A stretch of DNA of 64,000 nt. Origin: Coniferiporia sulphurascens. Lineage: Eukaryota > Basidiomycota > Agaricomycetes > Hymenochaetales > Hymenochaetaceae. Both the position numbers and the translations under genes were made by a program. The notes below the pieces were generated by a model. It was not told the DNA's origin. It saw only the letters and a program-made list of their open reading frames with translations, and made no database searches. This document shows, one piece after another, positions 1 through 11,956 of this stretch. The stretch's first letter is position 1; each line of letters begins with the position of its first letter. The DNA is taken from the NCBI GenBank assembly GCA_002794785.1, contig NBBA01000021.1, positions 620,001 through 684,000 on the forward strand, in the 5' to 3' direction.

Positions 1-2476
1 TTCACTTTAACCGGTACGGATGAGGAACCTGGCATCATCCCACGCGCAATGAAGGACGTCTTCGCATTTATACGGCGTAAACCCACTCGGGAGTATTTGC
101 TGCGCTGCTCATACCTCGAGATCTATAACGAAGCGATTTTTGACTTACTCGCACCGCCGAGCGCGCGCTCTGCAGCGAACACTGTACAATTACAGGGTGT
201 GGGCGACTCCGTCGTGCTCGCGCCGCTACGCGAGGAGGTCGTGACGAGCCTTAAGAGCGTACGAGAGGTTCTAGAACGCGGATATGCCAACCGTCGCACG
301 GCGACTACGGACTGGAACGATCGCAGCTCGCGAAGTCATTCGGTTTTTCGTCTTGTGATTGAAAGTCGTGAGCGTGGGTCGTCGAGTTCTGGATTGGTGG
401 AGGATGGGCGTGCTACGCCAATGATTCCGCCAACCCCTGGAGGAACGAGGCTCCAAAGTAGGGGCGGACGCAGTGTGCAGACAAGTGTGCTTGTACGTCC
501 ACCCTCGAGGCCTTTAGTCTTCGTGATACTTAATTTCTGCAGAGCCTGATCGACCTTGCCGGCTCGGAGAAAGCAACGTCAGATAAGGACAGGACCAGAG
601 AAGGGCGCTATATTAATACTAGGTGTGCTATATATCCTAGAGACTCTGACTAGCTCTGACACGTGAAACCTAAGTCTTCTCACCCTCGGTTCGGTCATCG
701 GAACTCTCGCAGAGAATGCGGCTAGGGGAAGAACGTAAGAGCCAACACTACAACGGGGAGCAACTATTCTAATACGGGTTCCTTCGTAGCGATCATGTCC
801 CGTTCCGCAACTCGAAGTTGACACGCATGTTGCAGCCGTCGCTTTCGGGAAATGCGCGTATTTCAGTCATTTGTACAATAAATCCGGATCCAGTCGCAGT
901 CGGAGAGACAACAAGCACGTTATTATTCGCTCAGCGAGTCAAGCGTGTGCAGGTGCGTTTGAATCGACTCCCTGACTGTTGATAGCGAGTTTGCTGAGTT
1001 TTTATTTATTTATTTACTAGCTGAACGCAAAGAAGAAGGAAGTTGTAGACACTGAAACACTCCTGGAACGATACAGGAAAGAAATTGAGGATCTTAAGCA
1101 ACGGCTGGCAGAACGGGAGGCTGTTGCGCCTGTGCAGAACAGACGCCTCAGCGCGAAAGAGGTCTGCCCGTCCTTGATAATAACGGAAATGACAAAACAA
1201 ATTGATGTACTTGTTTTCACAGCAACTTGACGAAAGTCGTGCAATGAACGATCTCAATTCACGGATCCGCCAACTGACGAAACTCATCCTTACGAGTCAA
1301 ACGGTTGATGAGACGAAGGGTGACGAATCCCGACCTCCGAGTCCATCAAAATTAGACTTCGACCTGGAGCCTTATCAGGTGGGCTCCATTCCATTTTTTC
1401 TTGAAGGATGTCGCTGAATTCCATATCCTAATAGCTACAACAAGAGCTCCTTTCCGCGCATAGACAAGTGGAATCACAAGCTACACAGATACTTTCGCTT
1501 GAGGCTGCGCTTTTGGCTCGTCCTCCATTACCTGCGGATGCACCGGATAGCGAGAAAGATAAACTCATTGCGGAGCAGTCCAAGACGATCCGCGAGCTTG
1601 AAATCGTCATACGTGGGTATGAGGAGAACCTTGGAGAACCGTTGCGGGCGGTTAAAGAGGATGTCGAAAGCGAGTGGGCTGCGAAGCTTGCAGAGGAACA
1701 GGCGCGTCGGGAAGAGAAGGAAGCTTGGGCAGAAGAACTTGTAAGGCAGCTAGAAAAGGAGAAAGGTGTAAGTATAAGTCGCTATGGTATTTCAGACTTC
1801 TTTGGCTGATAGATATTATTTTTAGCTTCGTCAGAAGTTGGAAGAGGAGCGCCGCGCTCTTGCTGCATTTGTGACACGCTTCGACGCACTCGGGCTCGCT
1901 TCAGCACCAAGCATGCCCTCACGTCTGCGCCAGCCGTCACTACCTTCTACCGCGCTTGGTGCCTCACGCCACCGCCGCTCGTATTCCCTTGGTCTCAGTG
2001 CCGTACCGGAGGCCGCTACCGAGCCTTGTGACTCTCCTTCGCACTCTCCACCACATTCACCTACTCAGTCTTCCAGTAGTTCTCGGACGGTCATTTCTTC
2101 CTCAGTCATAGGACCTTCAACCCCTAAAAACCCCGCGATGGCAAGAGTGGTAGAAGAAGCGCTAAATGCCGATGGGAGTCCTATGAAACCGGAGTTCGCG
2201 CGCAGTGCACGCGAAGCGCCGAACTTGCTGGATGCGGAGGATGCGGACTTTGCGGACCTCGCTGAGGTGGAGGGCCTTGTGGAACTAAGCTTTGAGAAAA
2301 GTGTGCTCATAGAAGGCCGGAGCGCGGAGGATTCTGAAGGGGGGTCGAAGGAAGGTGATGGGTTAGGACGAAGTGGCTTGATTTTGCCATTTCTTACTTC
2401 CGTAGAGAAAGGGAGATCAATCTTCTCAGGATCGAGAGGTATATTTCAGGATAAGGAAAACATCGTTCCGCCCTAA
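1..2476 (+). CDS. Kinesin-7 (CENP-E-like) motor protein, 5' end missing
   Basis: A microtubule motor ATPase cut by the window edge. The frame is open from base 1, just after where the ATP-binding P-loop would lie (FTLTGTDEEPG). Visible motor motifs are YLEIYNE, the switch I motif NDRSSRSH, the switch II motif DLAGSEKA and the late motor segment VPFRNSKLTRML. A coiled-coil-prone stalk follows, then a Ser/Pro-rich acidic tail ending at 2476. My exons are 1-492, 543-622, 675-734, 790-952, 1021-1161, 1223-1378, 1435-1767 and 1826-2476. They sum to 691 codons plus stop and all keep frame. The stalk motif LTKLILTS resembles that of fungal kinesin-7 proteins, which suggests a role in microtubule-end or spindle transport. 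Membership of the kinesin superfamily is certain; the subfamily is inferred. Confidence 0.9.
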
Positions 2477-3066
2477 TTTCGGGGCGTCCATGTCCTGTAC
2501 GTTCACATAAGTGTAAAGGCGTGTGTTTTCTCGTGTATTAACACCTAGTCTCTTTTCGTCTCTTTTCGTTTTCTCTCTCTGCATGCATCCCCCCTCTGTT
2601 GCACATGTAAGCTTGATGCTACGTCATGTTGTTTGTTTTCCCATGATGCCAGCTGTCGTACACCCAAATCTCCTCTGTTATTATGTATAGGAAATCAATA
2701 CTAGTATTTATTCTGCCGACAATAATCTCAACGCAACGCAGCACGCATTCATGATTTTCATGACCAAATCCCAGACTAATATTACACTCGAGGCACGGAA
2801 CTTATGAATACTTTAGAATATCCTTCAGAGGTCGTAGGTGCCACGGGCCGGATAACGCAATCGAATCGGGAGCTTTAGCGTCACGATTTATAATCTGAGC
2901 ACCCGTATCGGACTCTCATGATGCTCTCAGAGTTCCGTTTAAAAGCCCTCGCCCTTCAAGGCTGGTACTGGCAATAGTAAATCTTATCCTACGTCGGCCG
3001 CCGCTCTCGGTTCATACTCGCGGCCTTCTACATCTTTGTAAAGGTCTCAGAATACAGCTACAAATC
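2477..3066. other. Intergenic, kinesin 3' flank and reductase promoter
   Basis: Pyrimidine-rich 3' flank of the kinesin gene followed by about 300 bases upstream of the aldo/keto reductase. I see no open frame, RNA gene or repeat here. Both neighbours read in the same direction. Confidence 0.6.
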
Positions 3067-4070
3067 ATGAAGACTTACCCGCTTAACGACGGCACGGCTA
3101 TCCCTTGGATCGCTTTCGGCACGGGGACTGCACTCTATAACAAGGATTGCTCCGAAAGCACCGCGCGCGCGCTCGCTCTTGGCTTCACGCATCTCGACGG
3201 TGCACAAATCTACGGGAATGAGGACAGTCTCGGGACTGCCATTAACGGCCATGTCGCTGGAGCCGGGGACTCAGCAGAGGCGCGCGTCAAGCGGAGAGAG
3301 GCTATTTATGTCACAACGAAACTCGATGAAATTCCGTCAGGCCAGAGTGTCGAAGACAAACTTCGCGAAAGCCTGCGAAAACTGCAGACGGACTACGTCG
3401 ACCTCTTTCTCGTGCACAACCCGCGCCAGCATTTTGAGCGCCCAGGCGGCATCCAGCAGGTATGGCGCGAGATGGTTGATGTGAAAAGGAAGGGTCTCGC
3501 GAAGAGCATTGGCGTGAGCAATTTCAATCGTGCACTGCTCGAAGAACTCGTCAATTTGGGGACGGATGTCCCCGCCGTGAACCAGGTCTGTGTCTTATTT
3601 TTAAATCGAGGATCCAGGGAGACGAAGCATTTAGCTAATACTCAAGTAAACTGCCCCAGATTGAGTATCACCCTCTCCTCGCGACTCGTCTTGCCCCTTT
3701 GATCGCGTACCACCGCGCGCACAATATCCGTACGGAAGCCTATGGAGGATTCACGCCAATTCTCCCCCAGCGCAAGAGCTCCACCGAGGACCTGTCTAAC
3801 AATGTGCCTTTGCAATCCGCCATTGCGCGTCTCGATGCAGTGCTTGACAAACTCGCCGCTGCACGTGGGTCCGGAACTGTGCCAACCCGCGGGCAGATTC
3901 TCTTGAAATGGCTACAAGCCGAAGGGATTGTGGCTGTAACAACGTCAAACAAGGACACTCGTCTGAACGAGTACCTTGCGGCGGAAGCGCTGCCTGACCT
4001 CTCCGATGAAGAGAAAGCAGCAGTCATGGATGCCGTGGGTGATGCGCACCTCAGGGTCTTCGTGAGTTAA
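3067..4070 (+). CDS. Aldo/keto reductase
   Basis: NAD(P)H-dependent oxidoreductase that would reduce aldehydes or ketones in the cytosol; the substrate is unknown. There are two exons, 3067-3585 and 3660-4070, joined in frame as AVNQ/IEYHPLL, giving 309 residues, the usual family size. The catalytic tetrad is visible: Asp in HLDGAQIYGNE, Tyr in the same motif, Lys in VTTKL and His in LFLVHNP. The late motifs SIGVSNF, QIEYHP and the cofactor-binding region VAVTTSNKDTRLNE are also present. The start ATG at 3067 gives the expected N-terminal beta-hairpin (LNDGTAIPWIAFGTGTA). No signal peptide is seen. Its neighbours give no functional hint. Confidence 0.93.
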
Positions 4071-5361
4071 TATATCGTTTGTCGTGTCTCATATACGGGT
4101 GCTGAGTGTTTGAGCACCTCGTGTCGTCCACAGGCGTTCGTCCCGCATATGGACGACAATTAATTGAGCTTCCCCACTGGAAGCACCCGACGGTCCCTGA
4201 TTGTCGTCTAGTATCAAGGAAGAGATCAGAAGAATGTATGAGGGTGTACGTATTAATAAAAAAAAGATTTTGCGCTGAAAGCAACCTTGCCGCGTGATGC
4301 TGCCCTTAATAATGCCATTTCTACCCGCTGGCACCTCTGTTCCTACCGGCATGCAATCTTAGAATAGTGCAACACACAAGTTATTTTTCAGGGCCATTCC
4401 GAGGGTTTACCACCCCGTACTTTAAGCCGCAATCATTCATCACGGCATAAGTAACGGCTATTCAAACTGTTTGTTTTTTGTCGCCATGGTATGTTGCACA
4501 ACAGGAACAACATGGGGTTGTCGGTTCTTGTAATGCATTAATTTAACTTAAGATACTCATCTGGTTGCTCGATTCCAAGTCCTTCCATTATTGGTGCTGG
4601 AGATGAGGCAGGCCCGGCATTGGGCTCGGAGACGTCGGCCTAAGGCATTCCTCGTGTTTGGGGGTGATCCACTAGCCGATTATTCGCCGTTTTGTGTCCA
4701 TCGCTCCGCAAAGTATCACATCAGACTCGTAACGGAAGGAAAAGAAATCCAGATCAGGCACAATTTTGATCTGAAAAATCGTCGACTACGGTACAACAGC
4801 ACGCACAAACTTGCGCCTGTGCGGATGGGGAGGATGAAGGGGGCTACGGACATCTTCTATACACTACTTTTACGTATGAGTATAAACAATGTGTTTTCCA
4901 AGGCGTGGAGGAACGGGTCGGAGACTCCCAAACATAAAATAAGATAAAGGATAGAGAACTCCGGTTGGGCAAGTGAAGATGGTTACAGCCTCGAGGCAAA
5001 ATCCCAAGAGAGAAATAAGTGAAAAAGGACCAGAGAAATCCTTTTGAGTAAATAAATGCGCGAAGAGACAATCGTCACTCAGGGCGGTCCAGTGCGATGC
5101 GGAGTGTGGAGGGGACGCCTTCACAGAGGATTTTCTTGATGTTAGAACGGGGTCCTTGGACCAAGGTGAGGGAGTGTGTACGTGAAGGGACTGTAGTTGT
5201 ACAAGACATGCACGGGATGCTTGATGGGGGTTTTGGGGGGGGGGGGGGGGGGACAAATTGTAGACGCGTCGGACTTGGTGATCACTAGAACCCGGCGACT
5301 TTGTACGCAGATTCGTCGTCACTGCGGTCTGCACGTTCTACGCCAGGTGCGACTTTGACCT
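4071..5361. other. Intergenic between convergent genes
   Basis: About 1.3 kb between the 3' ends of the reductase (+) and the DUF6534 gene (-). The only open frames (for example 4591-4947) show no motif and no codon-like periodicity that I can see. A run of 18 G lies at 5235-5252. Confidence 0.5.
5235..5252 (+). repeat. G18 homopolymer tract
   Basis: Eighteen consecutive G, preceded by TTTT and a G5 run at 5226-5230. It lies 110 bases beyond the predicted stop of the minus-strand DUF6534 gene, so it would be a C-tract in that gene's 3' flank. Its length may be unreliable in sequencing. Confidence 0.9.
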
Positions 5362-7348
5362 TCACGTCTGGATTCCTACCGCCAGAACTGTCAGATCGCA
5401 AACACTAGATATTCCCCGATGCCAAACATAAGACATATCGGGAGTCAGAACTTGCCCTAAGAGGAACGGTACGGTACGCACGTCGTCGTCCTCATCGTCG
5501 TGATGACGCATCGTCTCGACCTCTGTGCGGATTTGGATTGTCGTGCTTGCCCCCATCCGACCTAGTTCGACGTCCGGGCGCTGTGAGGGCACCGATTATT
5601 TATAGTACCAATATTGGGTGTAATAGTGATGGGCAATGACAAGACAAAGAAGAACGAAGTCAGAAATGGAACGAGGGAGGGAGGGGAGGGGAGAGGACGT
5701 ACCCTTGTCCGAAAATGTACGTTCGTGTTGGTGTTGCTCACCATCTCATGAGAGCTGTGCATCGCGCGGATGGAGCGCCTTGCATTCAACGTCCACATCA
5801 TCGAAATTGCATATATTTTCTGTTTTAAAGTTGGAAAACGTCGCTCCATTAGAATTTCAGAGCAACAAAAAAAGGGGAGATGATCGGCGAGCGCTAAGGG
5901 GGGAAAGACCCAAGGGAGGAGGAAAGACTTACCGGAAGAGCCATATTGAACGCCGATGAAACGAGTTTGTTTGAACCCACGTAGACTTGAGAAAAGATGA
6001 GGTTAAGCATAGCGCTGGCACATAAAAGCAGATCGCGTTAGGTTTAATGAAAAAATGATGAGGGAATGTATATCCTTACCATACAGCAGCAGGAGTGGCG
6101 GTTTGGAAGGTCAGCCTAACAAGTGCGTGTACAAGGTTCTTCGTCCTAGACAACAACAACCAGAGAAAAAGCAATTTTGAGTACATTACTATTCGTGCGA
6201 AGTGTTTTATGGAGTAGTACGACTAACCGCTCGAGTCCGCCTTTTGGGTTTTTTAGCAAGAGGAAGTAGGCGGTTGTGCACGCAAGGAGTGTGTCACCGG
6301 CTGTATTGCAGATTATCATTTTAGAAAAAGGGCTTCTTGTTAGAAGCGTGCGGAGAGAAAGTGTTAAGCGAAAACGCTTACCGAATACGCTGCTCAGATG
6401 AGCGGCATCTGGAAAGAAAACCGTCAGTAGGCCTAGGGAGGATAGGAAAGACTCAACGTACACCAAATCCGGATGTCCCATTGTATGGCCAGCGAGGTGT
6501 AGTATGTCTAAAGGTGTATGCGTTGTATCCGGTCGAGAGATAAAAATGCATACAGTGCGGAGAGCATGCTCAGCACACACGAAAATGCGAGAAGTAACAG
6601 AAATTTTTACCGAAAGGACGCTCCCGATGAGGGCGAACACAAATATAGCGGCAATCGGCACAACGACCCACCACCTTTGCGAAATAACATAGAGGCGAAA
6701 GCAAAAGTATGCTTGCACATATGCACCGATGATGGCAACCTGTCGTCCGTGTAGTGAAGATGCGAAGAAGGGGGGCGAGAGAGCAGATGTCAGCCAGTCT
6801 CGAGAAAAAAAGAAGGCATCGAAGAGAATGCACCATGAGACCATTTCCAGTCTGCCACCATGCTGTGTAGGAAAGGGCGATCGCGCCGTCGAGGTCGTCG
6901 AAATGCACGACATTCTGTATCCACACCAGTGCACTGAGGCTAGTTCAACTTATGAATGAATAAGTGATCGAAAGTAGGCCTACAAGCTTTGAATCGACTT
7001 GAGGGTGGTCATTATGAAAAGCCCGACGACTAGAAGTACAAGGCCCCTTTTGTCATCCGTGTACCAGGTGAAGTAGTTTATGAACTATGTTTGAATAATT
7101 CGTTCCGAAGAGGGAGGACAAAAGGATTCCTTGTGAGCTCGGTATAACGGACAGTCGATGAAGAGGGACGAAAGATGAGAAAACCGACCTGGCAAAATAA
7201 AATCCCCTGGAGGAGGATGTCCAGAAACCCTCCAATGACCTAGATGGTGACAACTTCTGAGTCCCTTGAGCTAGCGAGACTGCACAAAGTTGAGACATAC
7301 CCAAGGGCCAAGTAGAAATACGACACTCTCCCATTCAGCGGAGTCCAT
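5362..7348 (-). CDS. DUF6534-type multi-spanning membrane protein
   Basis: Member of the large basidiomycete family of seven-helix-like membrane proteins with a DUF6534 region; function unknown. The start ATG at 7348-7346 gives MDSAEWESVVFLLGPW, joined in frame to VIGGFLDILLQGILFCQ, the usual first helix. My exons (minus strand) are 7348-7301, 7239-7189, 7084-6984, 6939-6834, 6739-6611, a 27-base exon 6408-6382, 6300-6185, 6138-6080, 6014-5933, 5819-5703 and 5580-5362. Later helices include YVQAYFCFRLYVISQRW, LLACTTAYFLLLKN and VCAMLNLIFSQVYVG. The C-terminal tail holds ASTTIQIRTEVETMR and an acidic run, as in relatives. The junction between exons 5 and 6 does not keep phase in my model, so one splice site or a tiny exon is unresolved. 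The stop is also tentative. Confidence 0.78.
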
Positions 7349-8726
7349 CCCGCGTACAATGCTGGGGGTTGTCTAGTAAAGAAAAACCGTAGTAGACGGA
7401 GGAGGAGGAAGGGGTGTGTGCAATCGTCGGGGCGCGAGGGCCTTAAACCTACCGCTCGCGCCTCGTCAAGATCTAAGTACCCGCCGATCGCAAGGACCAC
7501 GCGGAAAACATTTATGCGCTTTCCTTTTATGAGTATTATGTCAGCTCCAGTTCCGCACCCCCGGCGGAGCGACTTCGCGCCAATCTCTTGAGGAGTCTGC
7601 TTCTCGACCGCGTACTTTTTATACAGCTTGCAATTGCACATGGCCTGTATGGGTTGAGTTAACATCGCTTAACACGTGTATTTCAAGTGTAAATGAACTC
7701 CCTTTCACGCTGAGTCTGTAGCTGAGAAGAAACTCTTGGATCTGAACAAGTTGTAGCAGATCTGATTGGTAAGCGGCTCTTCGGAGCCAAGCTTTAGCCC
7801 CTGCAATAGCAAGGGTCCACGCTAAAATAAAACTGTGCTGCTCACATGGTACCCCAGATCTAACCCTTTCTTATTCGGACTTTGTTTCTCCGAACTGTCG
7901 ACCCTCCGAAAAGACTTGTCAGTTGCCACCTCACGGTACAAATGCATCATGCTTTGATGGAATAAAATCAGCCCGCTTCTAAGATGATGGCAGGTCAGGA
8001 GCGATCGGCCGGCGCTTCCACGGTACCTTTACCCCTGCTTCCTACGAGCCAAAAGGACGCAGTCGGGAAAATACTTACAGTAGTGCTTAAGTGGCGCGTG
8101 CTTTCCATCAATCCATGATCGTCAGAGGGACCAGCTGTCTCTCGTTAAAAGGCTTGTTCGGTCCATGTTATGTTTTTTCTCTCATCTCTTGATCTTTCAC
8201 ATGGTGATCGCGGGTATATCGCAGAATGGAAAGCTGGTGTCAACGGAACAGGAAGGCCGTGGATCGTACAACCGCCACTAAGTTAACAGGGTTAGAGGGA
8301 TTCGCGTAAGGGCCCAAACTTCACGTACCATACATGTTGTATTTACGCGATTTTCTCCAATGAGGTCTCAGACTCGCAAATGAAGACCTACTTGTATTGC
8401 TGCCGGACCGAGGAAGTATTAAAATCTCGGAGCGATTACTATAGATGTCGTTTATTTGCTCAGGCCGGAGTCGGCTACGGCCTCATTGATGTGCCGAGAC
8501 GAGCCTTCAAGTAGTAGATAAAATGCCGCCCTGTGTAGGATAATCTCTGCTGGATTCCCCACCGTGTCGGGAAGTTCAGTTGATTCAAATACTTGTTCGG
8601 CCTCGGTGGGTTTATTCAGATTCTTTGGGGGTCGTAGGGTTGTCCGTTTTAGGTTGACGAAAAACTTTAAACATAGTTTATTACTGTAAACATAGAATGC
8701 GGTTATAAACTTATCCCCTCAGCGGC
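7349..8726. other. Intergenic, no gene recognised
   Basis: About 1.4 kb upstream of the DUF6534 gene and downstream of the first monooxygenase. Only short unsupported open frames occur. No TIR pair, RNA gene or protein similarity was recognised. Confidence 0.5.
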
Positions 8727-10968
8727 TTACGCAAATTCGAATATTGTTGCCAAATACTTCTCAACGCCAATCGCGGTTCTCGCGAAGGCGCCGACCATTC
8801 CATCAGGCCGAATACTCACGATAGTGGGCGCATCGTCGTCTGCACTGATCCCATACCCCGTGTATGCGTGGCCTTTGGTGTCTTCGAAGACGTAATCCAC
8901 GTCCACAGAGGGAATACTCGCGTCATTCGAGGCCAATGGTGGAAGGATGAGTGCAACTTGCACCAGGCCCGATGCCAGTGCTTTGAAGGGACTAAGCATC
9001 GCTTGTATCTTCTCCACTGAGCGCAATGGGGCGAAGACGAGCACTGTGTGTTTAGACGGAGAGAATACGTCAAAGAGTCGAGTCTGTGCGCTTGCGGCAT
9101 CACTGGTAACAGTGAGCTCAGGCGTATCGGGTGCACGATCTCCAGCGCGTGTATCCTGTCCGAGGACACCGTACACACCAACATCTACGCTCGCAGTGCC
9201 TTCGTGCCTCTCGTCAACCACAATGGTACTCCAGCGGTAATTCAGCTCGAGTTGGTACAGTTTCCGGCCTCTGAGCCATGGGGCATCCTTATCCGGGCTG
9301 GTCACGGATGTCGATGCGAGCGTTTCTGCACGTTCAAGCGCACGCTGCGTATCATCATTAAAGGTTTTGTCGAACATGTCCGTCGTAATTTTCAGCATTT
9401 CCGCTATGACGGGGATGCGCTCAACCTCGTATGAATCGAGGAGCGTAGGTGTTCCATGTCCTTTTAGGATGAGTGCCAGCTTCCAGGCCAGGTTGAACTT
9501 GAGTTAATCGTAAGCATTGCGGTCGGAATAAGTTTCGTAACGACTTTACCGCATCCTGAACACTGGAGTTTAGTCCCTGCCCACCCGTCGGGGAATGCAC
9601 ATGTGCGGCATCTGTGATCCAATCAACAGGCTGTAATAATAGCAACGGTATTGGCCCTAACCTCCAATGATGAAAACTCTTCCGACGCGGAAATTCTTTC
9701 CCATGCGAATATTCGGCCTTAAAGGAGATTAATCGTCAGATCCCAACTGAGAGAATAATAATTAATGCATACCTCCATTCGCCTTGCCATACGATGTCCG
9801 TTACCTTAATATCAGTCCTGTGCGTGACTTTTTCGATCTCCTTTTGTACGGTTTCCTTATCTTTACCAGCTCTGAGGGACGAGAAATCCACCTCCTTTCC
9901 TGTAAAGAATATTTGAAAGAGCCGAGGCTCCACGGTGTGTCTAATAGACAGGCTGATTGTCGGGATAGCGTCAGAATGGACTCCGCAAGATTCTAAGCGC
10001 CTCACAGAGTCGTCTTTTGGTCTCCCCAAATGTATTTGTCCTTTACATATCCTGGTCAGAATGGAATAGCACCGATCAGATGGGAACGAACATTTCCCTT
10101 TTTTTTCCCTCCAAGTCCTTCAAGTCTGGCGTCAATGATGTAAAATATACCTGCGCGAGTTTCCCCGACAAAATCAACTCCGCAAGATTTGCGCACGGTG
10201 CCTTAAAAGACCCATTTCAGCGTCTAGAGCCGAAGTTCTTGGATGTAAAGCTTACTGCGGGCACCGTCTGCCCCTACGATGTAAGCGAATTCGGCCCTCT
10301 CTTTCACCTCTTTTCCGTTGAAAAGTTTCGTGATTTCAGCTGTAGCGCCATTGTCGTTTTGCTGTATGTTGACGAGAGTACTTCCGAGCTCGATTTTCCC
10401 TCCAAGAGCTTCAACATGTTTTCGAAGAATAGCCTGGTGACGCCATTGTCCAAGTAATAGAGCCCCAGTCTGGAAATGCTCATTGATATGTGAATTTATC
10501 ATTGGCCTCGAAGAGTGAGATGACTGACAACTGGGAACGCAGGGGTTGGCTCTGCAGACTCTGACAGAATTGTAGACTTGTTGACGCGGTATGGATCATT
10601 GGGATCGAAAGTATGAAGTGTTACTGGCGAGCCGCAACCGGCTTCTCGCACGTCATCTGCGACTCCGAGAAAATGTTCGATCTCCAATGTGCGAGGCTGC
10701 AAAGCTACTCCTTAGGCATGCTGTAGTAGGATCGTGCAATTTCCTTACCATTATACCAGCACCCCTCTCCCCGGTATGATGCTGAGCGTCTTTCTCAATA
10801 ATACGGACCGATACTCCATTTTTTAATAATGCCAATGCTAAGACAAGTCCAGCGGGACCGGAACCAACCTGCGAATGTTTAAAAGGATAGCAGAGACGAG
10901 GTTAACCAAGCGACTAAGTCAGATCGGTAAGTGCCAGTGCTCACAACTAAGACTTGAGGAAATTGCAT
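8727..10968 (-). CDS. FAD-dependent monooxygenase, phenol hydroxylase type (copy 1)
   Basis: Flavoprotein aromatic hydroxylase of the PHBH/phenol 2-monooxygenase family: NAD(P)H and O2 would hydroxylate an aromatic or polyketide-like substrate, which cannot be named. Ten exons keep frame and give 579 residues: 10968-10945, 10868-10749, 10696-10529, 10469-10256, 10201-10092, 10040-10006, 9952-9773, 9717-9662, 9611-9550 and 9497-8727. The N-terminal Rossmann motif is VGSGPAGLVLALALL, the DG motif is YIVGADGARS, and the GD region reads GGDAAHVHSPTGGQGLNSS. LLDSYEVERIPV follows. The last 220 residues match the thioredoxin-like C-terminal domain of phenol hydroxylases (HTVLVFAPLRS, IRPDGMVGAF). 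No signal peptide is seen. Copy 2 lies 1 kb upstream in the same orientation, so this is a tandem duplicate. All motifs are intact. Confidence 0.9.
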
Positions 10969-11046
10969 TTCGGACAGTTCTGTCTGGTATCCCCGCTCAA
11001 CCTCTTATGTACGGTACTTTTAATAATCTGAACGTGCCTGCCGCCT

Positions 11047-11072
11047 CAACGCGTCGCTGCGGCACGACGAAC
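11047..11072 (-). promoter_or_regulatory. Conserved promoter box shared by both monooxygenase genes
   Basis: A 26-bp block, from CAACGCGTCG to GCACGACGAAC on the plus strand, about 80 bases upstream of the copy 1 start. It matches 14336-14361 upstream of copy 2 at 24 of 26 positions, while the sequence around it has diverged more. This suggests either a recent duplicate or a constrained regulatory site. Confidence 0.45.
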
Positions 11073-11261
11073 ATGATGAATTAGCTACCGGAATTATTAG
11101 GCAATACAACGGTTGTGCTACGGGCGATTGCGGAACCTTCAGCTCGGGGAATTCCGCATAACGGGTTACGTCACAATTATGTCACAATGAGAAAGGGCAG
11201 CGCCTGCCAAAAAAGTCGAACGTTGTAACTTACCTGCTTATACATTGCCATAAATGGAAGT

Positions 11262-11440
11262 TCTGCCACTTGTGAGCAGAGAGGAATTTACAAAACGAAA
11301 TATTGAGCCCAATTCTCGTCTGTTTGGAATATTTGAGGGTGAATAATGAGCATATAAGATGGGCAATGGTGTATACGTTTTCTGGATTTTTGTTTATTTA
11401 TTTTTGCCTCAAAGTGGTGAAAATAGCCTTCATGACTCGA
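11262..11440 (+). repeat. Relic of a dispersed AT-rich repeat
   Basis: Resembles, allowing for substitutions and gaps, the inverted-repeat element at about 35577-35880. Shared landmarks are a GCCACTT(G/A)TGAGCAG-like block, then AATTTACAAAACGA, GAGCCCAATTCT and a TTTATTTATTTT stretch. It is a degenerate single copy lacking obvious terminal repeats. Confidence 0.6.
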
Positions 11441-11956
11441 CTCTTCAAGTTGCCGACTTGAACGCCGAGGCTGTACTACAATAGATTAGAAAAACTGCTG
11501 GTTCGATCAGCCATTGCAAGTAGTACATACTGACAACCGACTTGAGGCACTGGACCAATGTGTTTGAACCCGCATCGGAGATCCGAGGAGAATAATAAAC
11601 CGCATTCGTGGGGCATTATATTAGATCAGGAGCAACGTTTGGAAAGGTAGTATGTAATCTAGAAACTATGTTGAGACTCCCAACGGGACGACATTCACTA
11701 AGATATTCACGTGGGTTCGTAAAGAAATATGATAAGCCTGTCAGGCAAGGGAGTCAAATCTAGACCGAGTTAGTACATGACTAACACTTCGGGCACAAAC
11801 GCTTTGTAGTACACCATCTCACGGGTTCACAAGAATCGATAGTTATAAAACCGAATTATACATTCGTCTTGCGTCTGTAAAATACATAGGGAGGAGAATT
11901 ACAATCATAGAGTGGGGTTAATTGATTAATTAAACAATGGTGTGAACCACACCAGT

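Larger units (their letters stand above)
10969..11956. other. Spacer between monooxygenase copies
   Basis: Holds the promoter of copy 1, including a 26-bp box shared with copy 2 (11047-11072), and an AT-rich dispersed repeat relic (11262-11440). The remainder up to the stop of copy 2 has no recognisable gene. Confidence 0.6.

Noticed and set aside
4591..4947. 118-codon plus-strand frame
   Set aside because: Composition looks non-coding and no motif is present. It lies in the 3' region between convergent genes.
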